From an uncultured Pseudomonadales bacterium (lineage in GTDB: Bacteria; Pseudomonadota; Gammaproteobacteria; Pseudomonadales; Cellvibrionaceae), in the NCBI GenBank assembly GCA_947489425.1, contig CANLDL010000001.1, forward strand, positions 806,001-870,000: a stretch of DNA of 64,000 nucleotides, in the 5' to 3' direction. Shown piece after piece: positions 28,988 to 38,203 of the stretch. The stretch's first letter is position 1; the number at the start of each line of letters is the position of its first letter. Below the pieces are notes generated by a model. That model did no database searches. It was not told the origin of the DNA and saw nothing but the letters and a program-made list of their open reading frames with translations. A program made the position numbers and the translations under genes.

Positions 28988-29671
28988 TTATAAACCTTTA
29001 AATTCTTCTTCCGATACTACTCTAAAAGCATTTAAGTCTTCGTAGTATTCAATCAATACCACTTTATCACCAGCCTTATAGCGCTCCTCCCCTGATGAAC
29101 GAACCTTTAAAATCAGGCCCGCCCCACCGTCGTCTACAGTAGCCTCACCAAATTCATTATCAACACGTGAGGTACGTACAATTGCTGTTTGCCCCAATAC
29201 TATTTTTTCGACATCTTGCTCCATTTTTTTAAACAATGGTCTTAATGGCTTAATAAGCTGAGCGGTAAGTAATGTAGATAAATAAAGAGAGACTAATAGT
29301 ACAAATACACCTACGAGGTAGTAGATAATACCCGCGGGAACATAGCTATAAAAAAAGTGAACAGTGTAATAACTAATAAACCAGCCAAACAATGTAATTA
29401 AAGAAATAATAACGGTTAGTGGTACACCATTTAAACCGAGCTTTAAAATAATACCAGCAACTGCATCTACTGTAGAAGGTGAATCTACATCTCCGCTGAC
29501 ATCAAAGTCTGGCTCCGGTATATCCAAGAAGGATATATCTAAGAACCCCAATATAGCAACCAACCAAAAAAGTACACAAAATACCAAAACCGCGCTGAAA
29601 AAGGCTGTAGGAAAAGATAGAATATTTTGATAAAAAGGATCCATCTCACTGCTTAACAAAATGGCAAACAT
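28988..29671 (-). CDS. yqiJ: YqiJ-like inner-membrane protein with OB-fold (NfeD-type) domain
   Basis: A 227-residue membrane protein. Hydrophobic helices lie near residues 20-45, 80-105 and 110-140, then a cytoplasmic OB-fold (about 155-220) resembling the NfeD C-terminal domain: VLGQTAIVRTS, then GAGLILKVRSSGEERYKAGDKVVLIEY. NfeD-type proteins pair with flotillins. The GTG-free ATG at 29671 has GAGGGATATAGGG upstream. It sits between pspA-like and yqiK-like genes, matching the yqiJK order known in enterobacteria, where the pair affects motility and membrane organisation. Confidence 0.85.
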   Translation of the reverse strand: MFAILLSSEMDPFYQNILSFPTAFFSAVLVFCVLFWLVAILGFLDISFLDIPEPDFDVSGDVDSPSTVDAVAGIILKLGLNGVPLTVIISLITLFGWFISYYTVHFFYSYVPAGIIYYLVGVFVLLVSLYLSTLLTAQLIKPLRPLFKKMEQDVEKIVLGQTAIVRTSRVDNEFGEATVDDGGAGLILKVRSSGEERYKAGDKVVLIEYYEDLNAFRVVSEEEFKGL

Positions 29672-29724
29672 AACCCTATATCCCTCTTATTTACTATCGT
29701 TATCTTAAGGCAAATATGCCAGCA

Positions 29725-30420
29725 TTATTTTTCTGATTTTTTCTTTTTAAGCCTTGCCAATATGTCGTCGGCATTTTTACTGCTAGGCGCAATACCGGCC
29801 TCTTGCAGTTTTATCGTTAGCGATAAGTCCGAAGACTCTTCTGCTAGCTCGTTGGCTGCACTCATTGTTGCTGCTTTAAGTGCTTGTTTTTCTTTAATTC
29901 GCTCCAAAGAATCCATTGCTGTACGCAGCTTTGAGCTCGATCCACTATGCCTTTGGGCAACCGCTTCTTGGGCTCGCTGAACATTCTCGGTGGCTTTTAC
30001 TGTATCTACCTGCTGTTTTAGGCGGCGTAAATCATTCTCTGTCTGTTTGATTGCAGAGCGTAAGTTTTTAGCGCTCTCAGAAAAACTATCGGAAGAGTCC
30101 TGCTCTGCTTCTAATTCATTTTCAAACTCAGCGATCTTTTCTGCAACTTCATGTGCTAATGATTCATTTTCTTGCTCCAAAGCCTTAATCGCATAACCTT
30201 CATGTTCTTTGATATGCTTTTTGAGGCTGATACACCTTTCTTTTGCAAGCTTTTCTCTTGCAATAATCGAAGCTAAGCTATTCTTTGAGTGCTTTAACTC
30301 TTCCGATGCATCTCGAATTTCTTGATCTAGGATAAGCAGCGCCTGACCATCAATAATGGCTTCACCCGCTTCGTTTACGCCACCGCGTAAGGCGGTCATC
30401 ATTTTGGCCCAAATATTCAT
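29725..30420 (-). CDS. yjfJ: PspA/IM30-family membrane-stress protein (YjfJ type)
   Basis: A 231-residue, almost wholly helical coiled-coil protein. It starts MNIWAKMMTALRGGVNEAGEAI, an amphipathic N-terminal helix as in PspA, and carries heptad-patterned helices to the end. PspA/IM30 proteins belong to the ESCRT-III superfamily and bind damaged inner membrane, forming rods or rings. Its gene lies 50 nt behind yjfI and 53 nt ahead of the YqiJ-like gene. Unlike the classical psp locus, pspF, pspB and pspC are absent here. Confidence 0.88.
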   Translation of the reverse strand: MNIWAKMMTALRGGVNEAGEAIIDGQALLILDQEIRDASEELKHSKNSLASIIAREKLAKERCISLKKHIKEHEGYAIKALEQENESLAHEVAEKIAEFENELEAEQDSSDSFSESAKNLRSAIKQTENDLRRLKQQVDTVKATENVQRAQEAVAQRHSGSSSKLRTAMDSLERIKEKQALKAATMSAANELAEESSDLSLTIKLQEAGIAPSSKNADDILARLKKKKSEK

Positions 30421-30470
30421 TATTTGCTCCCGTTAATTAACACGATAAGTTAATTGGACTATTCTATTAA

Positions 30471-31127
30471 TTACTGAGCCTCAACCGAAATATTGAGGAA
30501 GTTACTATAAGCTGACGTCGCTTGAATGACATTACTTGCCAGCACTTCGATTTCAAAAAGCACATTATGTAAAATAGACGTTGAACTTAACGCTCCAAAC
30601 ATATGGTAATAATCAGCTCCGTCTCTCATTTTATCCATACTGATAGTCGATAATGGAAAATACTTGTGCGTCCTTAATATAGCCTCATTAAAGGCAGCTA
30701 CGTCATCAATCTCTGACACCTCCCACAATACCGACTCAACTATAATCTGCTCACCCGACACCGTTAAAAAAACCGGTAAATCGCCGTAGTCGTGCATTGT
30801 TATATGAATGGCAGGGTCGACACCATCTATCATCTCTATAGAAGCACTAGCTTCCACAAATAGGTCAGCCTCTTTTAACGCATCAAACAAGCTCACTGTT
30901 GTCCAACTTTCAAGATTACCATTCATAACACTTACTCCTATCTCTCGATTTACTCCAACAACTCCTTCATGGCTAATTTCTGTACCTGCTCGCCGGAGCT
31001 GCTTTTCTACAGCAGCGAGTAACCCAGTATTATCTGGGCGTATCCAAACCTCCTTTTTAACCAGCCCTTGCTCGCGCAAACGCCGACGATATTCTCGCTG
31101 ATAATGTGCAGATGATTTTGTTTTCAT
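30471..31127 (-). CDS. yjfI: YjfI-family (DUF2170) protein with N-terminal RHH-like segment
   Basis: A 218-residue protein. About 150 C-terminal residues form the DUF2170 domain that precedes PspA homologues in the yjfIJ arrangement. An N-terminal extension (about 1-65) is basic, then has a short strand VKKEVWIRPD followed by helices, reminiscent of ribbon-helix-helix DNA-binding domains; that reading is an inference. It is the first gene of the ten-gene unit, and its ATG coincides with the predicted transcription start, suggesting a leaderless message. Function of DUF2170 is not established. Confidence 0.82.
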   Translation of the reverse strand: MKTKSSAHYQREYRRRLREQGLVKKEVWIRPDNTGLLAAVEKQLRRAGTEISHEGVVGVNREIGVSVMNGNLESWTTVSLFDALKEADLFVEASASIEMIDGVDPAIHITMHDYGDLPVFLTVSGEQIIVESVLWEVSEIDDVAAFNEAILRTHKYFPLSTISMDKMRDGADYYHMFGALSSTSILHNVLFEIEVLASNVIQATSAYSNFLNISVEAQ

Positions 31128-31133
31128 AAAACC

Positions 31134-31162
31134 ACTATATTTTATTACATGTAATTAGTCAA
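31134..31162 (-). promoter_or_regulatory. Sigma-70 promoter of the yjfI-pspA-yqiJK cluster
   Basis: On the minus strand, TTGACT (31162-31157) and TATAGT (31139-31134) are separated by exactly 17 nt. Only six bases, GGTTTT, lie between the -10 box and the yjfI ATG at 31127, so the expected transcription start falls on or next to the start codon. Confidence 0.75.
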
Positions 31163-31200
31163 TATTCATCACATGTCATTAAAGTTTTTATTACATGTAA
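31144..31200. promoter_or_regulatory. Three ACATGT-cored operator-like sites
   Basis: A perfect 12-bp palindrome ATTACATGTAAT at 31144-31155 lies inside the spacer of the promoter. A second imperfect copy TCACATGTCA is at 31169-31178, and a third perfect 10-bp copy TTACATGTAA at 31191-31200. Centres are 24 and 22 bp apart, about two helical turns. A factor bound to the first site would block RNA polymerase. Confidence 0.7.
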
Positions 31201-31681
31201 CAAACAATAAGGAGATTGTAAACCAGCGAGAAACAGCGGATCAAAATCACAACAACTAAAAGCGCTATAGCTTTACCCCAAACACAAATAGATTATTTTT
31301 TGACCGAAAATATAAGAAGCACAGCACACCTTTGAATAACTAACGCCCCTATACGATCACAAAGGCAATATTTTCACATGGCAACCTTTACCATTTAATG
31401 AATATTTTACCGTCAGCTCGCCCTTATTGAGACATGCATGCACTACACAACAAAAAGTATCAAAAACAGCAATACTGGCTATCGCGGGTTAAACGGGGTG
31501 ATTATTTTCGACATACAAATTAAATCCATATCCCTTGGCATTACTATTATTCTTATTAAATTATCCATCATCACTAGCATGCACGAGATAAACCCGAAGG
31601 CTAGCAACCTACCGCGAAACAATCGATAAGACCACTACGCTAAATGGCAACCCTATTTTTTACCCGCACATTAAAGCTCAG
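31201..31681. other. Intergenic region without a supported gene
   Basis: Between the operator array and the end of ung. It holds one short plus-strand reading frame (31438-31629) with no clear ribosome binding site and no recognisable product. I see no terminator or RNA gene. Confidence 0.5.
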
Positions 31682-32359
31682 TTATAAAGCCCAATTAATA
31701 GGAGCCTTGCCTTTAGCCTCTAACCATTGATTGACTAGAGTGAAATGATTATTACCCAAAAAGCCACGGTGTGCAGAGAGTGGCGAAGGGTGAGAGGACT
31801 TTAAAACATGGTGTTTATTAGCATCTATTAGCTGCCCTTTTTTCTGAGCATAGCTACCCCAAAGCAAGAACACAACATCTTCGCACTGATCATTAACTAC
31901 TTGAATAGCACGATCAGTAAATACCTCCCAGCCTTTACCTTGATGAGAGCCTGCTTTAGCTTGCTCGACAGTTAACGTCGCGTTAAGCAATAGCACGCCC
32001 TGCTCCGCCCATGCTTGCAAACATCCATGCGTGGGCATGGTAATACCTAGCTCGCTCTCGATTTCTTTATAAATATTTTTGAGTGAGGGAGGAATAGCTA
32101 CCCCAGGCAAAACAGAAAAGCAAAGTCCATGAGCTTGATTGGGGCCATGATAAGGATCCTGACCCAATATGACGACTTTAACTTTATCTAAAGGCGTTGT
32201 ATTGAATGCATTAAAAATTAAATCGCCCTTAGGAAAAATAACTTTTTTTCTACTTTTCTCATCCAATAGAAACTGTTTGAGCTGAAGCATATAGTCTTGC
32301 GTAAACTCATCGACTAAATACTTCAGCCAACTTTGATCTAGCTTTATAGTAGACTCCAT
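31682..32359 (-). CDS. ung: Uracil-DNA glycosylase
   Basis: A 225-residue family 1 uracil-DNA glycosylase that removes uracil from DNA in base-excision repair. The catalytic water-activating motif [18 protein letters not shown] and the leucine-intercalation loop [13 protein letters not shown] are both intact. The length is normal for bacterial Ung. It is transcribed alone; the next gene upstream on the same strand is more than 200 nt away. Confidence 0.97.
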   Translation of the reverse strand: MESTIKLDQSWLKYLVDEFTQDYMLQLKQFLLDEKSRKKVIFPKGDLIFNAFNTTPLDKVKVVILGQDPYHGPNQAHGLCFSVLPGVAIPPSLKNIYKEIESELGITMPTHGCLQAWAEQGVLLLNATLTVEQAKAGSHQGKGWEVFTDRAIQVVNDQCEDVVFLLWGSYAQKKGQLIDANKHHVLKSSHPSPLSAHRGFLGNNHFTLVNQWLEAKGKAPINWAL

Positions 32360-32567
32360 ATTTAATGACCCGATAAAATCAATAATCTATTTAACATCTC
32401 TAAATCCTTGCTTGTGCAAACAAAACTTACCACTGACCAGCTCCAAACAGCCCGCACTTTTTAATAGTTAAATATCAACTCTCATAGGCGACTCAATGAC
32501 ACAGTAGGCGCAAGATTTTAATTTACCCACACCTCCTATTGCTTTTAAAAAAGAGTAAAACTAGCCG

Positions 32568-33485
32568 CTAATCGCCACTGACCCTATCAAGTCTCTCACA
32601 AGAATCTTCAATTTTACCTTCACAAGCCCTACTATAATATAATCGAGAAAACTCAAGATTCTTAAGCACAAAATCACCGTACTCAAACATTGCCCCTAAT
32701 CTCCCACAAGCAAGCAGAAAATCTAAGTTGCACGCTTTTTTGAGGTAAGAAACTTGTTTTACTCTATTTTCCTTCACCAAAACTCCTAGCCCATACACTT
32801 GCGCTAAAGCCTGGCAACCCAAACCATAATCATTATCACAAGTAAACTTTAGCAGCTCATAGGCCGCCATAGCATCCTTCTCTACCCCCTCTCCCTCTTG
32901 GTACTTATATGCAAGAACAACACAACTTCTCATATGCCTCAACAGACAGCCTTTTTTCTGTAATACAAAGGCATCTTCATAATTTTTTGCGACCCCAATG
33001 CCATTAGTATAAGCAATTCCTAAATGATCACAGCTTTTCCCATCATTTAATTTACAGCCCCTTCTAAAATATTCTACGGCTTCTCTATCATTTTTTATAA
33101 CCCCAATACCCTCAAAGTAAGCAATACCTAAAATACCGCAACCTCCCCCATAATCTAGTTTGCAACCTTTTTTAAAGTATCGTATAGACTCTGCATCATT
33201 TTTTTTAATGCCAACACCCTTCTTAAGGGCTAACCCCATATTGTAGCAACCCACACCAACATCAGCATCACACATCTTCTTAAAATATATAATAGCTTTT
33301 TCTTTGCTTTCGGGATTCGCTTCATCATTGAAGTAAATATAACTTAGCTCATTACAGGCATCATAATTACCAGCATCACATTGTCTTTCATAAACATTTA
33401 GCTGGTTAAATGGAGAATTAGTTTGAACAGATTCACAGCCCATTAATGCAAAAAGCACCATCATTAATAGAAGTTTATTAACCAT
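32568..33485 (-). CDS. Sel1-repeat lipoprotein, cysteine-rich (Hcp-like)
   Basis: A 305-residue lipoprotein: MVNKLLLMMVLFALMGC is a type II signal peptide with lipobox LMGC. The mature part is seven to eight Sel1-like repeats of about 36 residues, each with the GxGVxKN turn and paired cysteines such as GCGILGIAYFEG, so the repeats are probably disulfide-locked as in Helicobacter cysteine-rich proteins. Such proteins mediate protein-protein contact in the periplasm or at the surface. Partner unknown. It lies between ung and lysS on the minus strand without close spacing to either. Confidence 0.85.
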   Translation of the reverse strand: MVNKLLLMMVLFALMGCESVQTNSPFNQLNVYERQCDAGNYDACNELSYIYFNDEANPESKEKAIIYFKKMCDADVGVGCYNMGLALKKGVGIKKNDAESIRYFKKGCKLDYGGGCGILGIAYFEGIGVIKNDREAVEYFRRGCKLNDGKSCDHLGIAYTNGIGVAKNYEDAFVLQKKGCLLRHMRSCVVLAYKYQEGEGVEKDAMAAYELLKFTCDNDYGLGCQALAQVYGLGVLVKENRVKQVSYLKKACNLDFLLACGRLGAMFEYGDFVLKNLEFSRLYYSRACEGKIEDSCERLDRVSGD

Positions 33486-33547
33486 TCTCTTTTCTTCCTT
33501 GTCAAATATAGTTTTTATTATTTTTTAGTAGTCATGATTAAGAATAT

Positions 33548-35062
33548 CTACTCTGGTCGCATATGCGGGAATAACAATACGTCTCTGATTGATGGTGAAT
33601 CCGTCAGCAACATAACGAGACGGTCAATACCAATACCCTCACCTGCCGTTGGTGGCAAGCCGTATTCTAATGCACGCACATAGTCGGCATCATAATGCAT
33701 GGCCTCATCATCACCTGAGTCTTTTTCGGCGACCTGTTGTTGAAAGCGTTCGGCTTGATCTTCTGCGTCGTTAAGCTCGGAAAAGCCATTAGCAATCTCA
33801 CGACCACCCACAAAAAATTCAAAGCGATCAGTTACAAAAGGATTGGTATCGCTACGGCGGGCAAGTGGTGAAACTTCCGTTGGGTATTCGGTAATAAAGG
33901 TTGGGTTATCTAAGCGATGCTCAACGGTTTTTTCAAAGATCTCAATTTGCACTTTACCTAAACCGTAATAATCTTTTAGTGGTATATGTAGACGCTCAGC
34001 TATTGCTCGTGCACCTGCCTCATCGGCCAACTCCTCTGCACTAATGTCGTCATTAAAATGCAAAATAGAATCGAACACACTAATACGTGCAAAGGGTTTA
34101 GCAAAATCGTACATCTTTTCTTCGACGATCTCGCCTTCGCTGTTTTTAACCGTATTTTTTACATCAGTCGAGCCAAGTACTTGCTCAGCAATTTTGCGTA
34201 ACATGTCTTCCGTTAAATTCATCAAGTCATTGTAGTCGGCATAGGCTTGATAAAATTCCAGCATAGTAAACTCTGGGTTGTGACGTGTTGATAAGCCCTC
34301 GTTGCGGAAGTTTCGATTTATTTCGTAGACACGTTCAAAACCACCAACAACCAAACGCTTTAGATAAAGCTCTGGCGCAATACGTAAGTACATATCCATA
34401 TCGAGCGCATTGTGATGGGTTATAAACGGCCTAGCTGTTGCGCCACCAGGAATGGTTTGCAGCATCGGTGTTTCGACTTCTAAAAATTCATTACTATTTA
34501 GGTAGTTGCGAATAAAGCTGATAACTTGCGAGCGAATTTTGAATGTATCGCGCACATCGGGATTAACAATTAAATCAACATAGCGTTGACGATAACGCAA
34601 TTCTTGGTCGGCAAGCCCATGGTATTTATCTGGCAGCGGGCGTAACGATTTCGTTAACAACTGAAATTCATCAAGGTTAACGTATAAATCACCTTTGCCT
34701 GATTTATGTAGCGCACCACTAACGTTAACGATATCACCTAAGTCCCAAAGACCAGTCGTTGCCTTTAAGGTTTTCTGTGCATCTTTACTGGCATACAACT
34801 GTATTTGGCCAGTGACATCTTGCAGCACCATAAAAGGGCCACGTTTTGCCATAATACGCCCAGCAACAGAGACCTTATGGTCGAGCGCTTCCAATTCGTC
34901 TTTTGTCTTCTCACCAAATGCGGCCTGAAGATCACTGGCTTTATCTTCACGGGTTACATTGTTAGGGAAGGCAACACCTTGTTCACGGATTGCAGCTAGC
35001 TTTTCGCGGCGCTCAGCAATTAATCGATTTTCATCTTGGGCTTGTTCATTAGACATAGTCAT
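33548..35062 (-). CDS. lysS: Lysyl-tRNA synthetase (class II)
   Basis: A 504-residue class II synthetase. The N-terminal OB-fold tRNA-binding domain is followed by the catalytic core with motif 2 ([23 protein letters not shown]) and motif 3 ([24 protein letters not shown]). Length equals that of other LysS proteins. An ATG six bases inside the listed start (35056) has slightly better spacing to AAGAG and is equally possible. It follows prfB by about 77 nt, the usual prfB-lysS order of gammaproteobacteria. Confidence 0.97.
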   Translation of the reverse strand: MTMSNEQAQDENRLIAERREKLAAIREQGVAFPNNVTREDKASDLQAAFGEKTKDELEALDHKVSVAGRIMAKRGPFMVLQDVTGQIQLYASKDAQKTLKATTGLWDLGDIVNVSGALHKSGKGDLYVNLDEFQLLTKSLRPLPDKYHGLADQELRYRQRYVDLIVNPDVRDTFKIRSQVISFIRNYLNSNEFLEVETPMLQTIPGGATARPFITHHNALDMDMYLRIAPELYLKRLVVGGFERVYEINRNFRNEGLSTRHNPEFTMLEFYQAYADYNDLMNLTEDMLRKIAEQVLGSTDVKNTVKNSEGEIVEEKMYDFAKPFARISVFDSILHFNDDISAEELADEAGARAIAERLHIPLKDYYGLGKVQIEIFEKTVEHRLDNPTFITEYPTEVSPLARRSDTNPFVTDRFEFFVGGREIANGFSELNDAEDQAERFQQQVAEKDSGDDEAMHYDADYVRALEYGLPPTAGEGIGIDRLVMLLTDSPSIRDVLLFPHMRPE

Positions 35063-35139
35063 TAGCTCTTATTCATTTTTCTGTGCTGCCATAAAAGACA
35101 GCAATTAGATTCATTAACTAGTGGGTATTTTTACTACCA

Positions 35140-36235
35140 TTAAAGCCCTGCTTTTAGGCTGGCCTCAATGAACTGATCTAAATCACCATCAAGTACAGCC
35201 TGGCAATTACTGGTTTGTACACCGGTACGTAAATCTTTAATTCGCTGGTCATCCAATACATAGGAGCGAATTTGACTCCCCCAACCAATATCGGCTTTGG
35301 AGTCCTCCATTGCTTGCTTGTCGGCACTACGTTCTAACATTTCTTTTTCGTACAACTTTGCACGCAACATTTTCCAGGCCGCATCTCGATTTTGATGTTG
35401 TGAACGCTGACTCTGGCACTGCACTACAATACCACTTTCTTCATGGGTCAAACGTACTGCGGAATCAGTTTTGTTAACGTGTTGACCACCAGCACCCGAC
35501 GCACGGTAAGTATCTTCACGCACTTGAGATTTATCGACCTCAACCTCAAAATTGTCATCTATTTCTGGCGCAACAAACACCGACCCAAAAGATGTGTGGC
35601 GACGATTACCAGAATCAAAAGGAGATTTACGTACGAGTCGATGCACACCAGTTTCGGTACGTAGCCAACCAAAAGCATACTCACCTTCAAAGTGAATCGT
35701 CGCGCTTTTAATACCCGCAACATCACCCGCTGAAACTTCCTCTAAACTTGTTTTGAAACCTCTCGCATCGCCCCAACGTAAATACATGCGTAACATCATC
35801 TCGGCCCAATCTTGCGCTTCGGTACCACCTGAGCCCGATTGAATATCAAGGTAGGCATTATTGCCATCAGTCTCACCCGAGAACATACGCCTAAACTCCA
35901 GCGTGCTTAAATGGCTATTAAGCTTGGTAATATCATTATCGACATCGACAAGAGCAGATTCATCGCCCTCTTCAACAATCATATCTAGCAATTCGCGGGT
36001 ATCGGCAACACCTTGATCGAGGTCATCGATGGTTTTAACCACCTGCTCTAGTGAGGCACGTTCACGCCCTAATTCTTGGGCACGATTTTGGTCATTCCAT
36101 ACATCGGGTTCAGCGAGTTCTAGCTCAACTTCGGTGAGCTGCTCTTTTTTACCATCGTAGTCAAAGATACCCCCTAAGCACATCGGTACGCTCTTGTAGT
36201 TCGCTAAGGGTTGTCAGGTAGGGATTAATTTCCAT
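35140..36235 (-). CDS. prfB: Peptide chain release factor 2, with programmed +1 frameshift
   Basis: The 364-residue product requires a +1 shift. Zero frame runs from the ATG at 36235 for 24 codons to an in-frame TGA (36163-36161); decoding continues in the +1 frame from GAC at 36162 to the stop at 35140. The shift site CTT TGA C with the Shine-Dalgarno-like AGGGGG three bases before CTT is the classical autoregulatory signal, by which RF2 limits its own synthesis. The [15 protein letters not shown] segment holds the GGQ motif and [14 protein letters not shown] the SPF codon-recognition motif. It precedes lysS. Confidence 0.97.
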
Positions 36236-36359
36236 AATGCATTGAATTGGTTGAGTAAATTGGCGCGGATTGTACCTTATGTGCAGGCTTTACTCCACCT
36301 TAAGCTCCTCTCTAATAGCCTCTTATTAGGAGATACTATGCGATAATAGGGCAATTAAT

Positions 36360-37154
36360 TTAACGAGGTTTAGATAGCATCGCCGATAGGCGAAGTCCTG
36401 CCATTGCCAAGCGTTCAACAGCAATGCCATTAAACTCCGAGCAATAAGATTTAGCCAATGGCCGCTTAATATTTTGATAGAGCCTTTGGGTAATCTCGTA
36501 GGATTCCTGCGCCCAAATAAGAGGCGAAAGCTCGAGGGCTTTTTGCCCCCTTAACTGGTGGTGTAGGTTTTGCCCTAACTTGCGCCAAGACGTATCACCT
36601 TTGCAACGCAAAAGATTGCTGTCCCAAAGCCTATGTAAGGAGATAACCTTACCCTCAAAGATAACCCGCCTCAGTGTGCCACCACGATCATCACGGAAGC
36701 TTACATGTAGCGGCTGATGAATATCACCAACAAAATGGGACATCAATAGTAACGCTTCATCTCGCTGTCTTTGACTTAAGGTTTTGTCTCGCCAGCGATT
36801 TTCATAATAGTTAATAGCAGATAAGACACAACGAGGTTTTTTAAGGTGGGCATCTCTACAAGAGTTCCTGGATATTCTCACAAGCTTTCGCGAGACATTC
36901 ATATAATGCAGTGGTTTAAGGTAGTCATATCGTTTTTTATTACGCACATGATCTGCCCACAAGCATGCCGTTGCAAAAGTTTTATAACCCATTCGCTTAG
37001 CACTTGCAGCAAGCTTGGCTTTTGTTACTGTATCGCCTGCCCGCCAGGCAACATCACAAATTGCCCGATGACCTAAAGGGCCCCATGAAAATGCTGAACT
37101 TGCAGTTAAACAACCAACCATTATTAGCGCTGTTATCGTTGCTTTTTTAATCAT
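36360..37154 (-). CDS. Secreted S1/P1-type nuclease
   Basis: A 264-residue exported zinc nuclease. The ATG at 37154, five bases after AGAGG, opens a signal peptide with cleavage before W in AFS-WGPLGHRAICDVAW, so the mature N-terminal Trp can serve as the first zinc ligand as in S1/P1 nucleases. Further ligands are seen in HYMNVS and HFVGDIHQPLHVSFRDDRGG. Such enzymes cut single-stranded nucleic acids and 3'-nucleotides and help scavenge phosphate or nucleotides. It is monocistronic by spacing. Confidence 0.88.
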   Translation of the reverse strand: MIKKATITALIMVGCLTASSAFSWGPLGHRAICDVAWRAGDTVTKAKLAASAKRMGYKTFATACLWADHVRNKKRYDYLKPLHYMNVSRKLVRISRNSCRDAHLKKPRCVLSAINYYENRWRDKTLSQRQRDEALLLMSHFVGDIHQPLHVSFRDDRGGTLRRVIFEGKVISLHRLWDSNLLRCKGDTSWRKLGQNLHHQLRGQKALELSPLIWAQESYEITQRLYQNIKRPLAKSYCSEFNGIAVERLAMAGLRLSAMLSKPR

Positions 37155-37367
37155 TACGCCTCTCGCACTAATCATTATCGCACTACAGTCCTCTTTTAAT
37201 CGTATTAACGGACTCGAGCACATAATACATAATTTTATAAAAATCCTAAAAACGATGAACTTTTGTTATTAATGAGACTCATACTAAGCAGATAGAGAAA
37301 AGGCTGGCATTTCATTAGAGCCAGCATAAACAAACCACTTAACTTAAAATGATAATGAGGGCTAGAT

Positions 37368-37511
37368 ATGCATAGGATCACTATAGTATTCGCGCTTTCT
37401 ATTGCCGTTTTAGCTGGTTTATTTTTAGGCTCAAACAATGAGGCCATAGCTTCGAGCGATCAAATATATAGCTCAGCAAAAACAACAGTTTTTATTCAAC
37501 ACAGGCAATAG
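37368..37511 (+). CDS. Small secreted or membrane peptide, 47 residues
   Basis: A short gene with a proper ribosome binding site (GAGGG, 8 nt before ATG) and a 47-residue product beginning MHRITIVFALSIAVLAGLFLG, a signal peptide or single membrane helix followed by a short polar tail. It ends just before an inverted repeat and a strong terminator, giving a complete small transcription unit. I recognise no family. An antisense frame at 37235-37447 is less plausible because it lacks these signals. Confidence 0.6.
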   Translation: MHRITIVFALSIAVLAGLFLGSNNEAIASSDQIYSSAKTTVFIQHRQ

Positions 37512-37527
37512 TACACAGAATTTACCT

Positions 37528-37549
37528 AGTTAAGTCTCCTAACTTAACT
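37528..37549 (+). repeat. Inverted repeat after the small peptide gene
   Basis: AGTTAAG and CTTAACT pair around an 8-nt loop just before the terminator. Weak stem; may be processed or part of the terminator complex. Confidence 0.4.
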
Positions 37550-37558
37550 ATCTTTATA

Positions 37559-37583
37559 GCCGGCGTTTTCGCCGGCTTTTTTT
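37559..37583 (+). terminator. Rho-independent terminator of the small peptide gene
   Basis: GCCGGCG and CGCCGGC pair around TTTT and are followed by seven T residues, a strong terminator 48 nt past the stop of the 47-residue peptide. Confidence 0.93.
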
Positions 37584-37732
37584 ATCTCTCGACTAGCTAT
37601 AATTATTATTTTATAGGCGATAACACTATTACTGCATTTACTATAGATAGTGGTATGATTTCACAATTATTAGATGACACATAGTTTATAATGGCATTCT
37701 AAATATAAGATTAGCATTTTGGTATAAGTGGA

Positions 37733-38197
37733 ATGAGTTCTAAATTACTAACCCCCATCGATAGATTTGTAGCACATATCCCTGAGTTTGTTGTTAATAT
37801 AGCAATGCGCTTAATTATTTTCAAAATATTTTGGTTATCGGTTCAAGCCAAAATAGTCGGAGCAACATTTGCTGGGCAACACTTCGCTTTTTGGAACATA
37901 AAAAAAACGGCTTTTCTACTCTTTGATTTTGAGTATAACGTACCGTTGATTCCTAGCTCAATGGCAACCTATATTGTTACTTTTGCTGAATTCTTTTTTT
38001 CCTTATTTATTTTATTTGGCTTATTCACCCGACTCTCTGCATTTTCTCTTTTAATAATGACGCTTATCATCCAAGTTTATGTACACCCCCAACTTTGGTG
38101 GAGCGTACATGTTTTTTGGATAGTTATTTTCATGTATATAATGAAGTATGGCGGCGGTACTGTATCGCTGGATAACTTATTGTTTAATAAACGCTAA
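37733..38197 (+). CDS. DoxX-family membrane protein
   Basis: A 154-residue protein with four hydrophobic helices typical of DoxX/DoxD-like proteins, including an SSMATYIVTFAEFFFSLFILFGLFTRLS segment with the family Glu-in-helix feature. Members lie in the inner membrane and have been linked to quinone or thiosulfate chemistry and redox homeostasis, but this one has no context to fix a role. The ATG at 37733 follows AAGTGGA. It is alone and convergent with trmO. Confidence 0.8.
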   Translation: MSSKLLTPIDRFVAHIPEFVVNIAMRLIIFKIFWLSVQAKIVGATFAGQHFAFWNIKKTAFLLFDFEYNVPLIPSSMATYIVTFAEFFFSLFILFGLFTRLSAFSLLIMTLIIQVYVHPQLWWSVHVFWIVIFMYIMKYGGGTVSLDNLLFNKR

Positions 38198-38203
38198 ATA
38201 TAC

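Noticed and set aside
31438..31629. 63-residue reading frame upstream of ung
   Set aside because: No clear ribosome binding site, no recognisable family, and it overlaps no conserved signal; probably chance in a 480-nt gap.
37235..37447. 70-residue minus-strand frame near the S1/P1 nuclease gene
   Set aside because: Antisense to the small-peptide gene, which has better signals; no ribosome binding site or family.
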